64,000 nt of DNA from positions 51,334,214-51,398,213 of the forward strand of contig NC_091017.1 of the NCBI RefSeq assembly GCF_041296385.1, given 5' to 3'. The first letter of the stretch is position 1. Each line of letters begins with the position of its first letter. The position numbers and the translations under genes were made by a program. The notes under the pieces were generated by a model. That model made no database searches, had not been told where the DNA came from, and saw nothing but the letters and a program-made list of their open reading frames with translations. Below are positions 49,104 through 61,299 of the stretch, piece after piece. The DNA comes from Aphelocoma coerulescens. Taxonomy: Eukaryota > Chordata > Aves > Passeriformes > Corvidae.

Positions 49104-49736
49104 GTCTTTCAGTATAAGAACAAAAGACAGTATTTCCCAAGTCAGATTTCCAGTAAGCCCACTCCTCTGTCTTGTGACACGGGGTTACTGGTTGAAAAGC
49201 AGGAGCTGAACTTATGTCTAGAATGGCATTTCTCGTCTTCTTTCCTGTCTGGCCTGTATTTGCATTACCTATTTATCATGATAAACAGCAGACTGAAATC
49301 TACCTTATTATGTTCAACTTGAAGATTTTTATCAAGTCTCAATAGAGAAATATCTCCTGCTGGTTGGTTTAGAAAAACTCAAAAACTTAGTAATGGTAAA
49401 AGTGAAGAAAACTTTATTAGCTTGTACTGCTTTCATTTCTAGAGAATTCTCTGCTGTATAATATGAAATATACCTGTCAAGCCTTTAGTAACCAACATAA
49501 TCTTAACAAATTGTAATTTATTGATTTCAAGTGTTCAAATAGTTCATTTTTAAAATATCATAGCAGACTGCAAAATCGGTGGTTTTGGCTTGTGTTTATT
49601 TTAAAGTAGTTTTCATAGTAACAACAAATACTCTAAAGGAAACTGGATTTTCCTCTACTGAGTAGAAAAGCAAGTAGCAGCATGAATCACAGCTTCCAAG
49701 AACTGTCAGAATAGGAATGCAGATGCTCTCTTACAG

Positions 49737-49752
49737 ACACACACACACACAC
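49737..49752 (+). repeat. AC dinucleotide microsatellite
   Basis: Eight uninterrupted AC units. Confidence 0.9.
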
Positions 49753-51026
49753 TTTCCTGTCAGTTTTAATGTAGTAATGTGATTTAATAAAGTTTTCTTG
49801 CCATCCACAGCAGCAACATCCATTGTATGTAACCAAGCTACTACTAGCAGTTGTGTGTTTACAACTACAGTTTGGAGCTAGTACGGTAGTTCCACTGATA
49901 GTTCTCTAACATCTCAGCAATTTTACATGTAATATATTTTTCTGGAAATGTTCATGTTGTTAAAATGTTATACTTCATTTTTTTTATATAGTCTTTTTTT
50001 CCAGCTCAGAAGCTTTAGCTAAACATTTTGTGCTGCCCTAAAGCTTTTAATGATGTTTCATGGAAAATAAGATAGAGTTTCAGCCTTGAGAAGCTTGTGA
50101 TCTGAATTTCACTGACATAGAAAATGAGGAGAATGACCTCAGAAATGGGGACAAGGATTCAAATTAATAAGCGAGTTATAGTGAGTGAATTAAAGTTTCA
50201 TTTCTAAGAACATAAGATAGATCAGCAACAAGTAATATGGAGAATATAGAAGCAAAAGACAGCATAAAGCAAGTCCAAATAATATAGGGATTTGGAGGAA
50301 AAGAAGTATAATATTTTACAGGATCTGGAAAGCATAGTGAAATCAGAAAAGTAGTTGAATCAAGAGGAAGAATAACTAGAAGGTTTTTAGAAATAGGGCA
50401 GGAAAAAGAGCTGTAGAAACTTACAAATTATGTTGATGGGTTTAGCTCTTCTGAAAAAAAAATGAGACAGGAAAAGGATTTGAGAATATGCTGTTTTGAT
50501 CAGTTTGGCAGGGAGGTTAGGACACAAATTCTGGTACTAAGATTTTTTTTTTTAACTCTTTAAGAAATTTCGCTGTCACTCAAGCTTGCTTTTAAAGTGA
50601 GTGGCAAAACAACAGGCAGCTGTGCCTGAAAATTTCATCTCAGGCATTCCTGTTGCTCTGTCACTACCTTCTATTACACATAGTTTTTCTACAAGCTGGA
50701 GGATTTCATATGAATTTCAGTACAATCGAGGGTGGGACTATAGAAGTTTTTAACATCAGTGGTGATTGACATACTATCATTTTATCTAAGTCAAAAAGAT
50801 CACAAACTTTTTTCACTAAAATAACTGAAATTGCTTTTCCAAATTATTTTAGGTAAATTTGTAGTGCCTTTATATAGACAATTAGATTTATGGTTGATTC
50901 AGATTGATATACATTAAACTTTGTGTTTCCAACATAAGAAATGAAAAATGATCTTTCATAAACTGGGATAAATTTTTTTTACAATGCACCTAGACTTCCT
51001 GTCCTGTAGAATGTAGTTTACCATTT

Positions 51027-51028
<2 letters not shown>

Positions 51029-51068
<40 letters not shown>
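51029..51068 (+). repeat. TA dinucleotide microsatellite
   Basis: About twenty uninterrupted TA units (40 nt), the longest dinucleotide tract in the window. It is self-complementary and likely to be polymorphic and prone to cruciform formation. Confidence 0.95.
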
Positions 51069-51070
<2 letters not shown>

Positions 51071-52184
51071 ATTCAAAACATTGATTTCTAACATTAGAAT
51101 ATTTCATTTGACTACATAGAAAAATAGATATGTAGGTGATAATGGTCTGCATTTCTTATCCCATTAGACTTGGCAGTAGATCTTCCTCAAACATTGGCAT
51201 TCTTCCTCAGTTTGACAGCTTCTTCTTTCTGTTATATGTACTGGGGGACAAGGTGGTAAAGAACGGGTTTAGAAGTTACTTTGTTTTGGTTATGTTACGT
51301 CAAAGGAAATCCACCTATCCTTGCATACAATGGAAGGGAATAGATTAATGTATGCCTTAAAGGATATGCTTTGCCACATGGGAGTGCTGAATAGAAAATA
51401 TCAACAGTGCGTAACTAGCAGTAGCTTTTCCAGCAGGATTGTCATGAGTTAGGTGATATTACCAAGTTGGTGCATGTGTATTTAGAACACAGTACGGTGT
51501 GTAGGAATACAGAATTTCTGATCTGTAGCAGGTGGGGAGCTATTTCTTCATTGAATGAATATTTGTGTATAGAAATCTCTGTTGTATAGTTAGCTTTTGC
51601 TCAGCCCATCTTACTGAAATTAGTTTTTTATTAGCGAGGGGAGTTTGATTAGTGAGTGGAGGGAGTCTTGTGCTGTTGCATGCCATGTTTTCTGAGAGTT
51701 TCAAGTTGTGTTCTGAGGTAGTTCACGTGTCCTGTTTGAACCGTAGTACACACAGTTAAGATTTTATTGATGCATTTTCTTTACAGAAGTTTGCATAGTG
51801 TATTGTTGACGATCTGCAAGGTCATAATACAATCCAAAGCAATTGTAATGCAATAATAGTAACATTAATGCTTTGTAGACATCGTTACGTCTGTAAATTT
51901 TGTTACCATTGGGATATTGCGTTTGTCTCACATTTGTTTAGATTTCAGACAGTGCCAGAGCTACATAAAAGGTGGTATCCAATGTTGAAGTTCTCCTTCA
52001 TGAGTATTTACTTCACTATATTGAATAGAGGAATTGGAAAGTAAAATTGTGGACAATTTAAGGATGCATATAAAATGACTGAAATGGCAGGAGAGAAAAC
52101 AGAAATAATCAAGGCTCATCCCCGGAAGTTTGTTTTGAACAGAATAATTTTTATTAAACTGTGGGTTTTTCTGTTGTTTTTCAG

Positions 52185-52284
52185 AAGATTGTGCCAAAGA
52201 AGACTTATTCAGATGACATCACATTTGGACTATTAATGCTACCCACCCACTCTAAAAGGCACAATGTATTTCTAGGTAATTTAA
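52185..52284 (+). other. CLOCK: Putative CLOCK 5' untranslated exon 2
   Basis: A strong acceptor (gttttt-ctgttgtttttcag) ends at 52184. Two donors follow closely: TCTAG|gtaatt (exon end 52275) and TTTAA|gtaagt (exon end 52284). The 91-100 nt between them has no frame resembling CLOCK protein and is richer in GC and less repetitive than its flanks, as expected of a leader exon. It holds several short upstream ATGs. The call depends on splice signals and gene order only. Confidence 0.4.
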
Positions 52285-55200
52285 GTAAGTATGTAGATTT
52301 TATTGCTACTAGAACAGTAATGCTTTAAACAGAAGCATCTATTTTCAACCTCAGGCAAGGTAGACATTCCACTTCAATTTGATATTCAAATTAATGGTGT
52401 GTGTGGGCAAGAATAAACTTCAAATAAGCTTTTTATAAGCATTTATCCTGTACACTGGAGCATGGAATGAAATGACTGAACTGCACCTGAGCTGCCTTGG
52501 AAACTAGAAGGAAGAAAAAACCCAGACCTTATGAAGGCACTGTCCCCAGCAATGCAGTGTGCTAATGTGGCCCTGTGGTTTCTGGAGACTAAAGTAATAT
52601 CTCTCCCAGGGCTGTGTTGTGGTGACTGAGCAGATGTACTGCCATGCTCACTGCTTTTCTTAGTGGTTTTTGTTTGTTTGTTTTGGATTTTTTTTTGCAG
52701 ATGCTTTTGTTAAAGTTGAAATGACTTAATACCCCATTCATGTAAGGATATAGAAGAAGAATGCATCTTACTGGGTTCAAGTACCAGTATCTCTGTTCAC
52801 ATGTCACCTTTTTTATGAAAGGGTTGCTTCTCCCTGCTTCCTTGACTGGGCACTGTGTACTGTCCAGCTGAGGATGGGCCAGGAGGTGCAGATTTTCATC
52901 TTTGCAAGATTTGTCCATGTTGTATCTTGCAGTAAGATTACTGGTTGCTTTGTGCATCACATGGAGGGAAGCACAGAGCAGCAGGGTAGTTTGCTTATGG
53001 TTCATCTTTTGAGCAACAAAGGGGTTTTGATTCAATGTATCATGAGGATCACGCCATGGCCCTCTGTAGATTTCATAAATGTGTTTTTATGTTTCATCTT
53101 TCTAAGAAGGTGTTATTTTTCAGATGTTCTGTTGTTTTTTGACTGGCTCAAAGCATGCACTTTTATACTGGGTCAAAAAAACCCCCAAGAAATTGATCTA
53201 TTTTTGTAGATCAGACATTGTTCCAATCTTGCTGAAGCAGGATTATTTTTTCTTGCTAGCAGAAAGCCTTCCTGTATTCCTAGTAGCTTATAATGCATCG
53301 GAGGTGCTTGGTCATGCATGAAGTTTGGTCATGAATGGAGTTACAGGTAGCAGTGCTTGCAGTTAATGATGCTTGACAGTTTCTATTCCAGAACCCTGGT
53401 TTTAGTTGCTTATAATTTAGTAAGACTTAAATCTCTGTGTTATATGTCTCCTTCACCTAAAATTCAACCAAACATCCACTTGTGTCAAGAGAATGAGTTG
53501 AGAGGGAAGAACATACTGTTTTCTTGATGCAAAATGCAGTGACAGTCTTGCCACTGGAAAAATAAAGCACCTGCATATGCTGGAGCAAGCACTCAAGTTT
53601 TTGGGAGAAACAAATTGTTATGCTGCAGTATCAGCCTGCTTTTTTTCTGCTATCCCACTTGCATTAGGCAGCATGATAGATTTCTGAAAATGTTTTGTAC
53701 CAGTTCAGTAAATTTCCTAAATCCCATTTCTTCTGTCCAAATCAGGTGAGGTAGATGTATTCCAAATCCTTTTAGTCATAAGCAGACAGAGCTACTGAGC
53801 ATGTTGTAGCTGGACTGTGAGAAGTAAACAGGTCTAATCTCCTCCACTCCATTGTAGTGTCAGGTACAAACATTTGAGTAAGAAGATTTTCTTTTGTACT
53901 CTTTGTGCTTTTCCTTAACCCTATCACCCATCTACTGTTGATTTGGTCTTTCAGATTCTGCTTCAGCAGTATATTTCCATAAGCGTTGTCCGTTTTTTCA
54001 TTCAACTTTTCTCTATTCTTTGCTTTTTTCTCTTTATTGCTACTCTTACGTTCACAACAGATGATAATAAAATTGATCATTTTGAACAATGCAGGCTGTG
54101 TGTGGTTAAAAGTTATGAAATACTTCTTTTTGAGCATCCTGAAAACCTCTGTGTGTTGTGCATCTATGGTGTTGCTTTTCAAGTGACATTTTTAGAACAT
54201 TAAGACCATATTTCTTCTGAAATGGAAAGGCAATATACTTTAAATTTTCAAATTATGCACATGTGAAAATTTGTATAGTGTTTTTCTTAAAAAACAATTT
54301 TTCTTTAGGAATTGCTCTAAAGAGATCTGATTTTTTTTTGTTTTCATCTAAATTTAGCAAATGTAGAGAGAAGCCCATTCTTTCATTTGCAAAATCTTCT
54401 GGAAATTTATTTGGATGTTGTATACTGAACATCAGTGAAACTAGGTGAGTCTGAATATTTTGGTTATTCTAAGCAACTAATGAATTGATTGTATGTGAAA
54501 AAAAAGATTAAAAAATCCTGTTTGTAACTTACAGTTCTAGGAGAAACTCTGGCATATAACCTAAAATCTAGAGGACTAAATTATTAAATAAATAACATAG
54601 CCAAGAAAAAAAACGGCAGAGATTAAGCAATGTATTCCTGGCTTTACATCTAAGGTAAAAAGCTATGTATACACCAAATATATTTTATCTAGTGTTTCTT
54701 TAATGAAATTCTTGCATTCCATAGATTGCTTGATTAGCTTGCTGTAGTATTTCTATGTTCCTGTGGCTGTTCTCTGAGATGATGTTTAGAACCAGGCTGA
54801 TCTCAGTCTTACAATAGACTAGTATTCCTGTGTCATTAATCTGATTTTTCTCAATTCCCGTAGTTGGTAACCACTGGATTTAGAAAAAAATTTGAGTCAT
54901 TGCAGTATAGCCATGATCATCTTTATCCCTTTTAAATTTTGTTTGAGTTAGGGCAAGTTAAATCACAGTGGTAGTGCTTACAAATGTGACACAGACTATA
55001 CTATCTGAATTTCCAGGGAAAAAACAATACTGACACCTCTGTCTGAAAGTTCAGAGATGCAAGAATATTTATTTTTCCCTTACTGTATTTAATAGCACAG
55101 GTAATAGGAGGAAATGAATGAATGAATAAATGAGAGAAAGGCTGAAAGAAATAAGGTAGAAACAACAAGAGAAATAAAATATTTGAAGTGAGAAAACAGG

Positions 55201-58200
55201 ACATAAAAGATGAAGTAAATAAGCAAAGAAAAAAGAAATTAAGCCTAAGGAATAGGGATATTTTGATTTATGTCTTCTGCTGAATTCTGGCACAGGGGAA
55301 ATAAATTTTTTGTAGAAGCCAGTAAATGGTATTTTTTTTTTTTAATTGTGAGGCATTTTGAAGAATGCTTACAGAATTTTTCTAAAGCCTTTCAGTGCCA
55401 TCAAGTATTTTCTTTTGTGACATGACATCTCTGTTGATTAGTCTGGTTTGAAAAGGTAGGGTGTAACTCCGATATATGCATTACAATTGTGATTTGGAAG
55501 ATTAAAACTGCTTTGGAGAAAATCTCACTGTTGTGTCCCCTTACACATACTTGCTCAATGTGTTTGAACTCCGTGTCTTTCTCAGAAGACTAGTCTGTGA
55601 GTTCTGCTGAAGGTGCAAAGTGTGCTCTTCTGTCTCTACTGGGGACATAGCGTTCTGCATCAATCATGAAATTCCTGGAAAAATTTGAATGGTCCATGTG
55701 ATAGTGATGTTTGCTGCTGTAGACCAGATGAAATCTAATACAAAATAAACCCTCTTGAACAGCTAGCATAGGAGTGTCAGCACCAGCTGCTTTGATCTAC
55801 TGATCCATTTCTACGGTTTCAGATTACTTTCTAATGGGGACAGAGTCATAATTGTTCACATTGGTTATAGGTCAGTAGATGAGGGCAGTGAATCTCTAAG
55901 ATCTGTGTATCTCTGCTACAAATCCAGCCATAAGTTTGGGTGCTGATTTTGAAAAATTTTAAAGTGCCAAGAATACTTTTTTCAATTTTGTTAATATAAA
56001 CTGTCAATGAAACACATAAATACTATAAATGACAGAGGTTCAAACGACTGAATCATAACTGGCTTTTGTAATTCTGATTGATTAGTTTGGGTTTTTGCCA
56101 TGTTTATATTTTTAAATTGTTAAACAGAGGAGTCTTCTGTTTTCTTTCATTTTAAAATTTTGGTATGGAACTCTAAAATATGTATGCTTCCCACCCCAAA
56201 TATTTTGCTTGGACTGCTCATCTGCATTGAAGAAAACCCCAAGGCCAGTGTTTTATGGCAGCCATTAAGTAAGAACAAGACAAAAACCGAAAAAGTGATG
56301 GTCTTCGCAGGTGTTTGCAGTTATTACCCTTTCTCGTGCCTTAGCTGTCATGAATCATGACAGACTTTTTTTTTTTTTTTTTGCCTGGAATGAATTCCAC
56401 AGTTGTTAAGCTTTTGAAAATCTAAGTAATATTTAGGTGCTGGTGTTAAATAATTTTATTTCTAAATAGCAGTTGAAAGAGTCCTCTCCGTCTGCCCTGT
56501 TTAATTTTAAGTTCAGAGTTTCCCAAGAATTTTGCATGCTTAACGGTAGCATAATATCCCACATATCTGTGACAGTGATTAGGACTAAATTCAGTTATGT
56601 TTCTTGTTTATTAGATCTTTGCAGAATCTAGATGTTGGCTTTCAGCATTTTTTTCCAGAAAATTTCTGAGATTCAGTTAAGATTTCTGTTGGTAAGGACA
56701 TTTAAACCTACAGCCTTTTAATACAATCATTAAAATCTACCCAAAACTACTAAGGTTGTAACAGCACAAGTAGCAGCAACATTTTGAAACTGTTTGAAAA
56801 AAATCACTGGCTTTAATAAAAACAATAAAGTAATTTGCAGTATTATTTAATTTGTTCAAAATTGAGATATAAGCCTCAATTTAAAATGAAGAAAAATGTT
56901 GAGAGTCAAAATGTGAGTTGTAAGCCAGTAAGTTATGAAGATTCCTCATTATTTTAAGTAATCTTGCCTTAAAACTATTTCACTGTTATGCTGAAGTGCT
57001 AAGTTTGTTTATTTTTTTAATGTGTTTGGTATAAGTAAATGGTTTCAAGCTGTAATGTGTGCTTAAATACAATACAGCTGTTTTCATTAGCCTGTTAGCA
57101 TATGGCCTGAACGTAAAATTCATGTTAGTTTCAGGATTTCCTGTGAATATTGATAATTTTTGGTATCCTATTCCTCAGTACCAGTGTTTAGTAGGCCACT
57201 AGCAAGATCCTAGGTCTTTGAAACCATTCTTGCAATATGGTGAGCAGAAGGGAATTATTAAATAAAACTTGATTGTCATTTTCATTTTTGATAGCTGATA
57301 CATTAATTGTAAATGGAAATAGCTATAATGCTTTTATAAATATTTCTTAGTGTTGCTTTTAGGGACTTAAGTGCTGGATGATCTAAGTCAGGTTTTGTTA
57401 ATTAAGTGGGAAAAGAGGCTATGAGGGATAGAACCATCCACTGTGAAGGGGCCTCGGTCCCAGCAGTGAAAGTCTCTGATGGTGGGGGTGACTGCCAGAG
57501 TGGCTCCTGGATGGTCAGACAGGGAACTTTCCTTAACATTGGGATCTCAGGAGTACAAAGACTTTGAGGTGCAGGAAATAAGCACTCAGAAACATGTATC
57601 TTGGTACATAGAAATCATGTGGTCTGATCGTTCTGTGAAAGAAAAACTTGAGAATTGTAAAAGATAAAAATTAAAAAACTGAGGAAGAGAGTTTAAAGTC
57701 GCACAAATGTAGCAAGTGTGGTCATAAGTAGCTGATAGGATTTTTTGTTGAGTATTCTAGATGGTAAAAAGGACGAATAGTTCTCACAGAAATAACTCTG
57801 AGTATTCATTTGAAACTTTGTAGGGTTTATATAGGGTGTCTGGATAGAATCTGAATTTCCAAAAATACAAAAAGGAGCTGAATTGTGACCTGCCCCTCCC
57901 CCCCCCCATCTAATCTTGAAAATTCTTATTGTAAATCTTGTAGCTGCAAAGTTTATAAGAGCTTGGTGTAGAATTTCCTGATACGTTTTGTCTTTCAGGC
58001 AGTATCATGATCTTAAAATATTTTTGAAAGAATGGGAGATACATGACAGAACTTTGCTATGAGCATTGAATTAGTCTGCAAGGTATTGAAAGCCTTCATT
58101 ATAAAAATTCCCAGTGCCTGAAGAGTAATGTTCTCATCATAATTAATCAGCTTAATTTACAATTAAATTGACTATACGCAACATTTTGAAGATCATACTC

Positions 58201-58989
58201 ATATATGAGAAGAAGGAATTTGTTGTTTGTCTTTTGCTGTTTCTCTGGTGACCCTCAGAAGGTGATTTCAGTTGGTTTTCTGGACTTAGCACAAGCTCTG
58301 AAAGTTTCAGAGGAGTGCATGCTTCTACTGCTCAAGAATAAAGAAAAAGTGAGAAAATTTGTTATCTACATAAATAGATAATGCTTTAGAAACACAGGAA
58401 GTTAAAAAATGTTAAATGTTAGTGTTACTCCAAACTGTAATTTTTCTTTGAGCTTTGGTTCCTGAACATTCAGAAATTCCGTTGTGTTCAGTGCTCCAAT
58501 GTTTGAATTAAGTAAAGATACTCTTCCTTTATTTCCATTTAAGAATATATGCAGAATGATTACAGTAAAATTAAATTAAATTTGGAGTTGATTATTTTAT
58601 AGACTTTTTCCTTATCGCTGCATGGCTGTTTCTGTTTAGTTCATGCAGCACTATCTCTTTTGTTACATTAATGTATCATCTTTCCCACCTGAACAAGTCC
58701 AATGACTGACTAAATGCTGGCTGATTCCATTTCCTTCGGAATCTTGCTTGTAGCAGGGTGGCAAAGGGATACTTAGTGTCTGTACCCAAAGTGGTTACAA
58801 AATGTTTTGCCAGAAGGTCCTAGGGACAAGAAAAATAAACTTGTTTTGTCTTAGTTTTATTCATTCTTTATCTGAAACAAGAGTTATTTCCTCTCTGTAT
58901 CAGTTGCAAAACTCTTCTGGTTTGTTAATTTTTTGGGGGTTGTGTTTTTGTTTTGTTTGGGTTGGGTTTTTTTTCTTTGGGGGGGGGGG
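52285..58989 (+). other. CLOCK: Inferred CLOCK intron, no gene seen
   Basis: AT-rich sequence with homopolymer runs (T at about 56366-56382, C at 57898-57907) and no coding exon. Minus-strand open frames of 148 and 136 codons (52589-53035, 53772-54182) match no family I know. Confidence 0.5.
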
Positions 58990-59000
58990 TTAGGGTTTGG
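58934..59000 (+). repeat. G/T-rich low-complexity tract
   Basis: T runs alternate with G runs (5, 3, 3, 10 and 3 G), ending in ggttagggtttgg, directly against the truncated edge of the minus-strand CR1 copy. It has quadruplex potential on the + strand. Confidence 0.8.
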
Positions 59001-59410
59001 TCTTAACCTTGTCAGCTGTTGCTCCATCACAGAAGGTCTCCAGATTGGTCAGGCATGATTTGCCCTTTGTAAAGCTGTGCTGGCTGTCTCTGATCACCTG
59101 CTTGTGTTGTATGTGCCTTAAAATTGCTTCCATGATCTTCCCAGACACAGAGTGAGGTTGCTTGTTCCGTGGTTCCCCGGATCTTCCTTTCTCCGTTTTT
59201 TTAAAAATAGGACTGATGTTTCTGTTTTTCCAGTCAACATGTCTGACTGCCATGGCTTTTAAAATATGATGGAGAGTGGCATGGCAACATCATCTCATCA
59301 GGTCCCATAGGCTTGTGGCTATTCAGTTTCATCAAATGGTCCCGAACCTGCTCTTCTCTTACAGTGGAAATACACTGAAATGGCCATCCCCTAGTGCTTC
59401 CCATGTTCTG
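58996..59410 (-). mobile_element. CR1 LINE reverse-transcriptase fragment, minus strand
   Basis: The minus strand encodes VDWKNRNISPIFKKTEKG, then SGKIMEAILRHI, then QHSFTKGKSCLTNLETF, the N-terminal part of the CR1 ORF2 reverse transcriptase. Upstream (59250-59400) are diverged KSMGPDEM and EQVRDHL regions. The catalytic palm motifs and the 3' end are missing, so this is an internal piece cut at both ends. That is unusual for a normally 5'-truncated element and points to later deletion. Confidence 0.88.
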
Positions 59411-61290
59411 TTTTGTTCTTTTTTTTGGCTACCTTATTCATTTTCCCTTTGTTACCACTTTGTGGTCTCCAAAATGATGTGCAGGACTTCTGGGGAAAGT
59501 GGTGGGTGGAGGTAGAGGGGAGGAGGAGGAGGAGCTGCTTGTTTGGTAATTTTTGACTTGGACTACACTTCAGTGTTGAAGCTTAAAATTTTCCAACTCT
59601 CTCGTTTTATGGAAATGCGAAGTCTCACTTCTTTCTTTTTGAAGATGCTTTTCAGTGAAGTGCACTGCCTACTTCATTTTTCAGGCAGGCAAACAGTCCA
59701 CTCTTCACAAAAGCTTTATAGAATAATTTAGCTGTGCATGAGTCACCCATGCTGGGAAATTTAGGCATCAGAAGCACTTCCACAGCTGCACAAATCATGG
59801 ATTGTGCAATCAACTTGTAAAAAATAAAGTGATGACTAGCACTAAATATTTTTAGAAGTGTTTTACTTACATACATGCATTTCTACATGATAATTAAGTT
59901 TCAGATAAAATACTAGCTTTCTGAAACACCTGTCACATGTTCTTGGGTGTTGCTGCTAGCAACTGTCATCGTTTTTAAAAAGTTATGTCCATTTAGTATA
60001 CCTGTACAATTCTAAGTGTTACAAATAGCTGCTGGTTGTATAAATCACTTGTCAAATTTTCTTAGTTTCAGGTTATTAATTTAGAGGAATATCCTTGTAT
60101 AAGTATCTGTACTGAGGATCATCCTAAAACCATCCAAGTTGATGCTAATGAACATGCTATTTGATAGATAGTTTGACAGCTAAGCAACATATCAGGTGTA
60201 TATATTTACATTTTGCTTGAGATTCCTTGATTCTAAGGCTGAGTTCTGAGTTTGTTTTCATATCCAGAAGCTGATCCATGAGTCTGGGTCAGTATATAAA
60301 AATAAGCTGCATTCTGCCCAGAAGCTTTTTCTCATGGATTGCCATATGAGATGAAACAGCGCATGGGAGAGTAAAGACGTTTCATTTAAATACGAAGCAG
60401 GCTTCTCAAGTAGTAGCTACAATGCTCATTTCTTCGAGCACAAATTTGAATCTCATTTTTCCTAATTTTCTTCCCTGGTTGTAATTTAACACGTGGTGTA
60501 GGTCAGCATGAAATGGCACTGTTGCCAAAAGATGTATAACCTATGATTTGCTGCTTCCCCTTCCCCTGTGCCAACACAGCTTTTGAGCAGTCAAATGGTG
60601 AAACAAATGTAGTTGATTTAGCTGAATGAAACAACATTTGGGTTAGTTTTGGGCTGGACCAGTTTTAGGTTCTGTCAACTGATCACATATGAATGCTAGC
60701 TGAAAAAAAGGAATTTAATATGGCCATGGAAATGAGTGGTCAGAGTAATGATCAAAGGCTAACATTATGAAAACTTCTGGCTTGATTAAGGAGATTGGTA
60801 GAAGTGCTTACTAATGTAAGTAGCTGCTAGGGCATGAAGTGCCTGGTCTCTGTAGCCATGTAGTTACCTGTGTGGTCTGTGTGTGTATTGCTCTTGCTGT
60901 CTTTCATGTGGTAATTCTTCATCTGTGGACAGATTCAGAGGAAGTACTTAGTCTTACTACTCCCACATTCTAGGTAATTACCCTGACCACTTAGGAATAA
61001 GTCTTTGTCTCCTATTTAAAGAAAACCAACCAACCAAAAAAAACCCCACAAAACAAGCAAAAAATCCCAACAAAACAACCACCTACAAAAATCCCTTGAG
61101 TTCATTTTGTTTAGTTGTCTGGCATGGTGTGCCACTTCCCCTCTAACCACTCCCTCACTTTTTCATGTGGGCATAACTGAGAAGTGGTAAGATGTTTCTG
61201 GATGTGCTAGATACTTGTAACTTAAAGGAGTAAGTTAATGACATAGAATAATATGATGTCCCTTAAACCTGATTAAGACTCATAAGCTAT
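59411..61290 (+). other. CLOCK: Inferred CLOCK intron between two CR1 copies
   Basis: No gene recognised. An A/C-rich low-complexity stretch (aaccaaccaacc, aaaccccacaaaac) lies at 61022-61085. Confidence 0.5.
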
Positions 61291-61299
61291 ATCCTTTGT

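Larger units (their letters stand above)
42018..52184 (+). other. CLOCK: Inferred CLOCK first intron
   Basis: No coding exon or recognisable transposon. Simple repeats are listed separately. The only long open frame is a 182-codon one on the minus strand at 47369-47917 (see findings). A perfect 11-bp inverted repeat lies at 46453-46478. Confidence 0.5.

Noticed and set aside
58985..59000. Telomere-like ggttagggtttgg
   Set aside because: A single imperfect unit within a G/T-rich low-complexity tract; not an interstitial telomere array.
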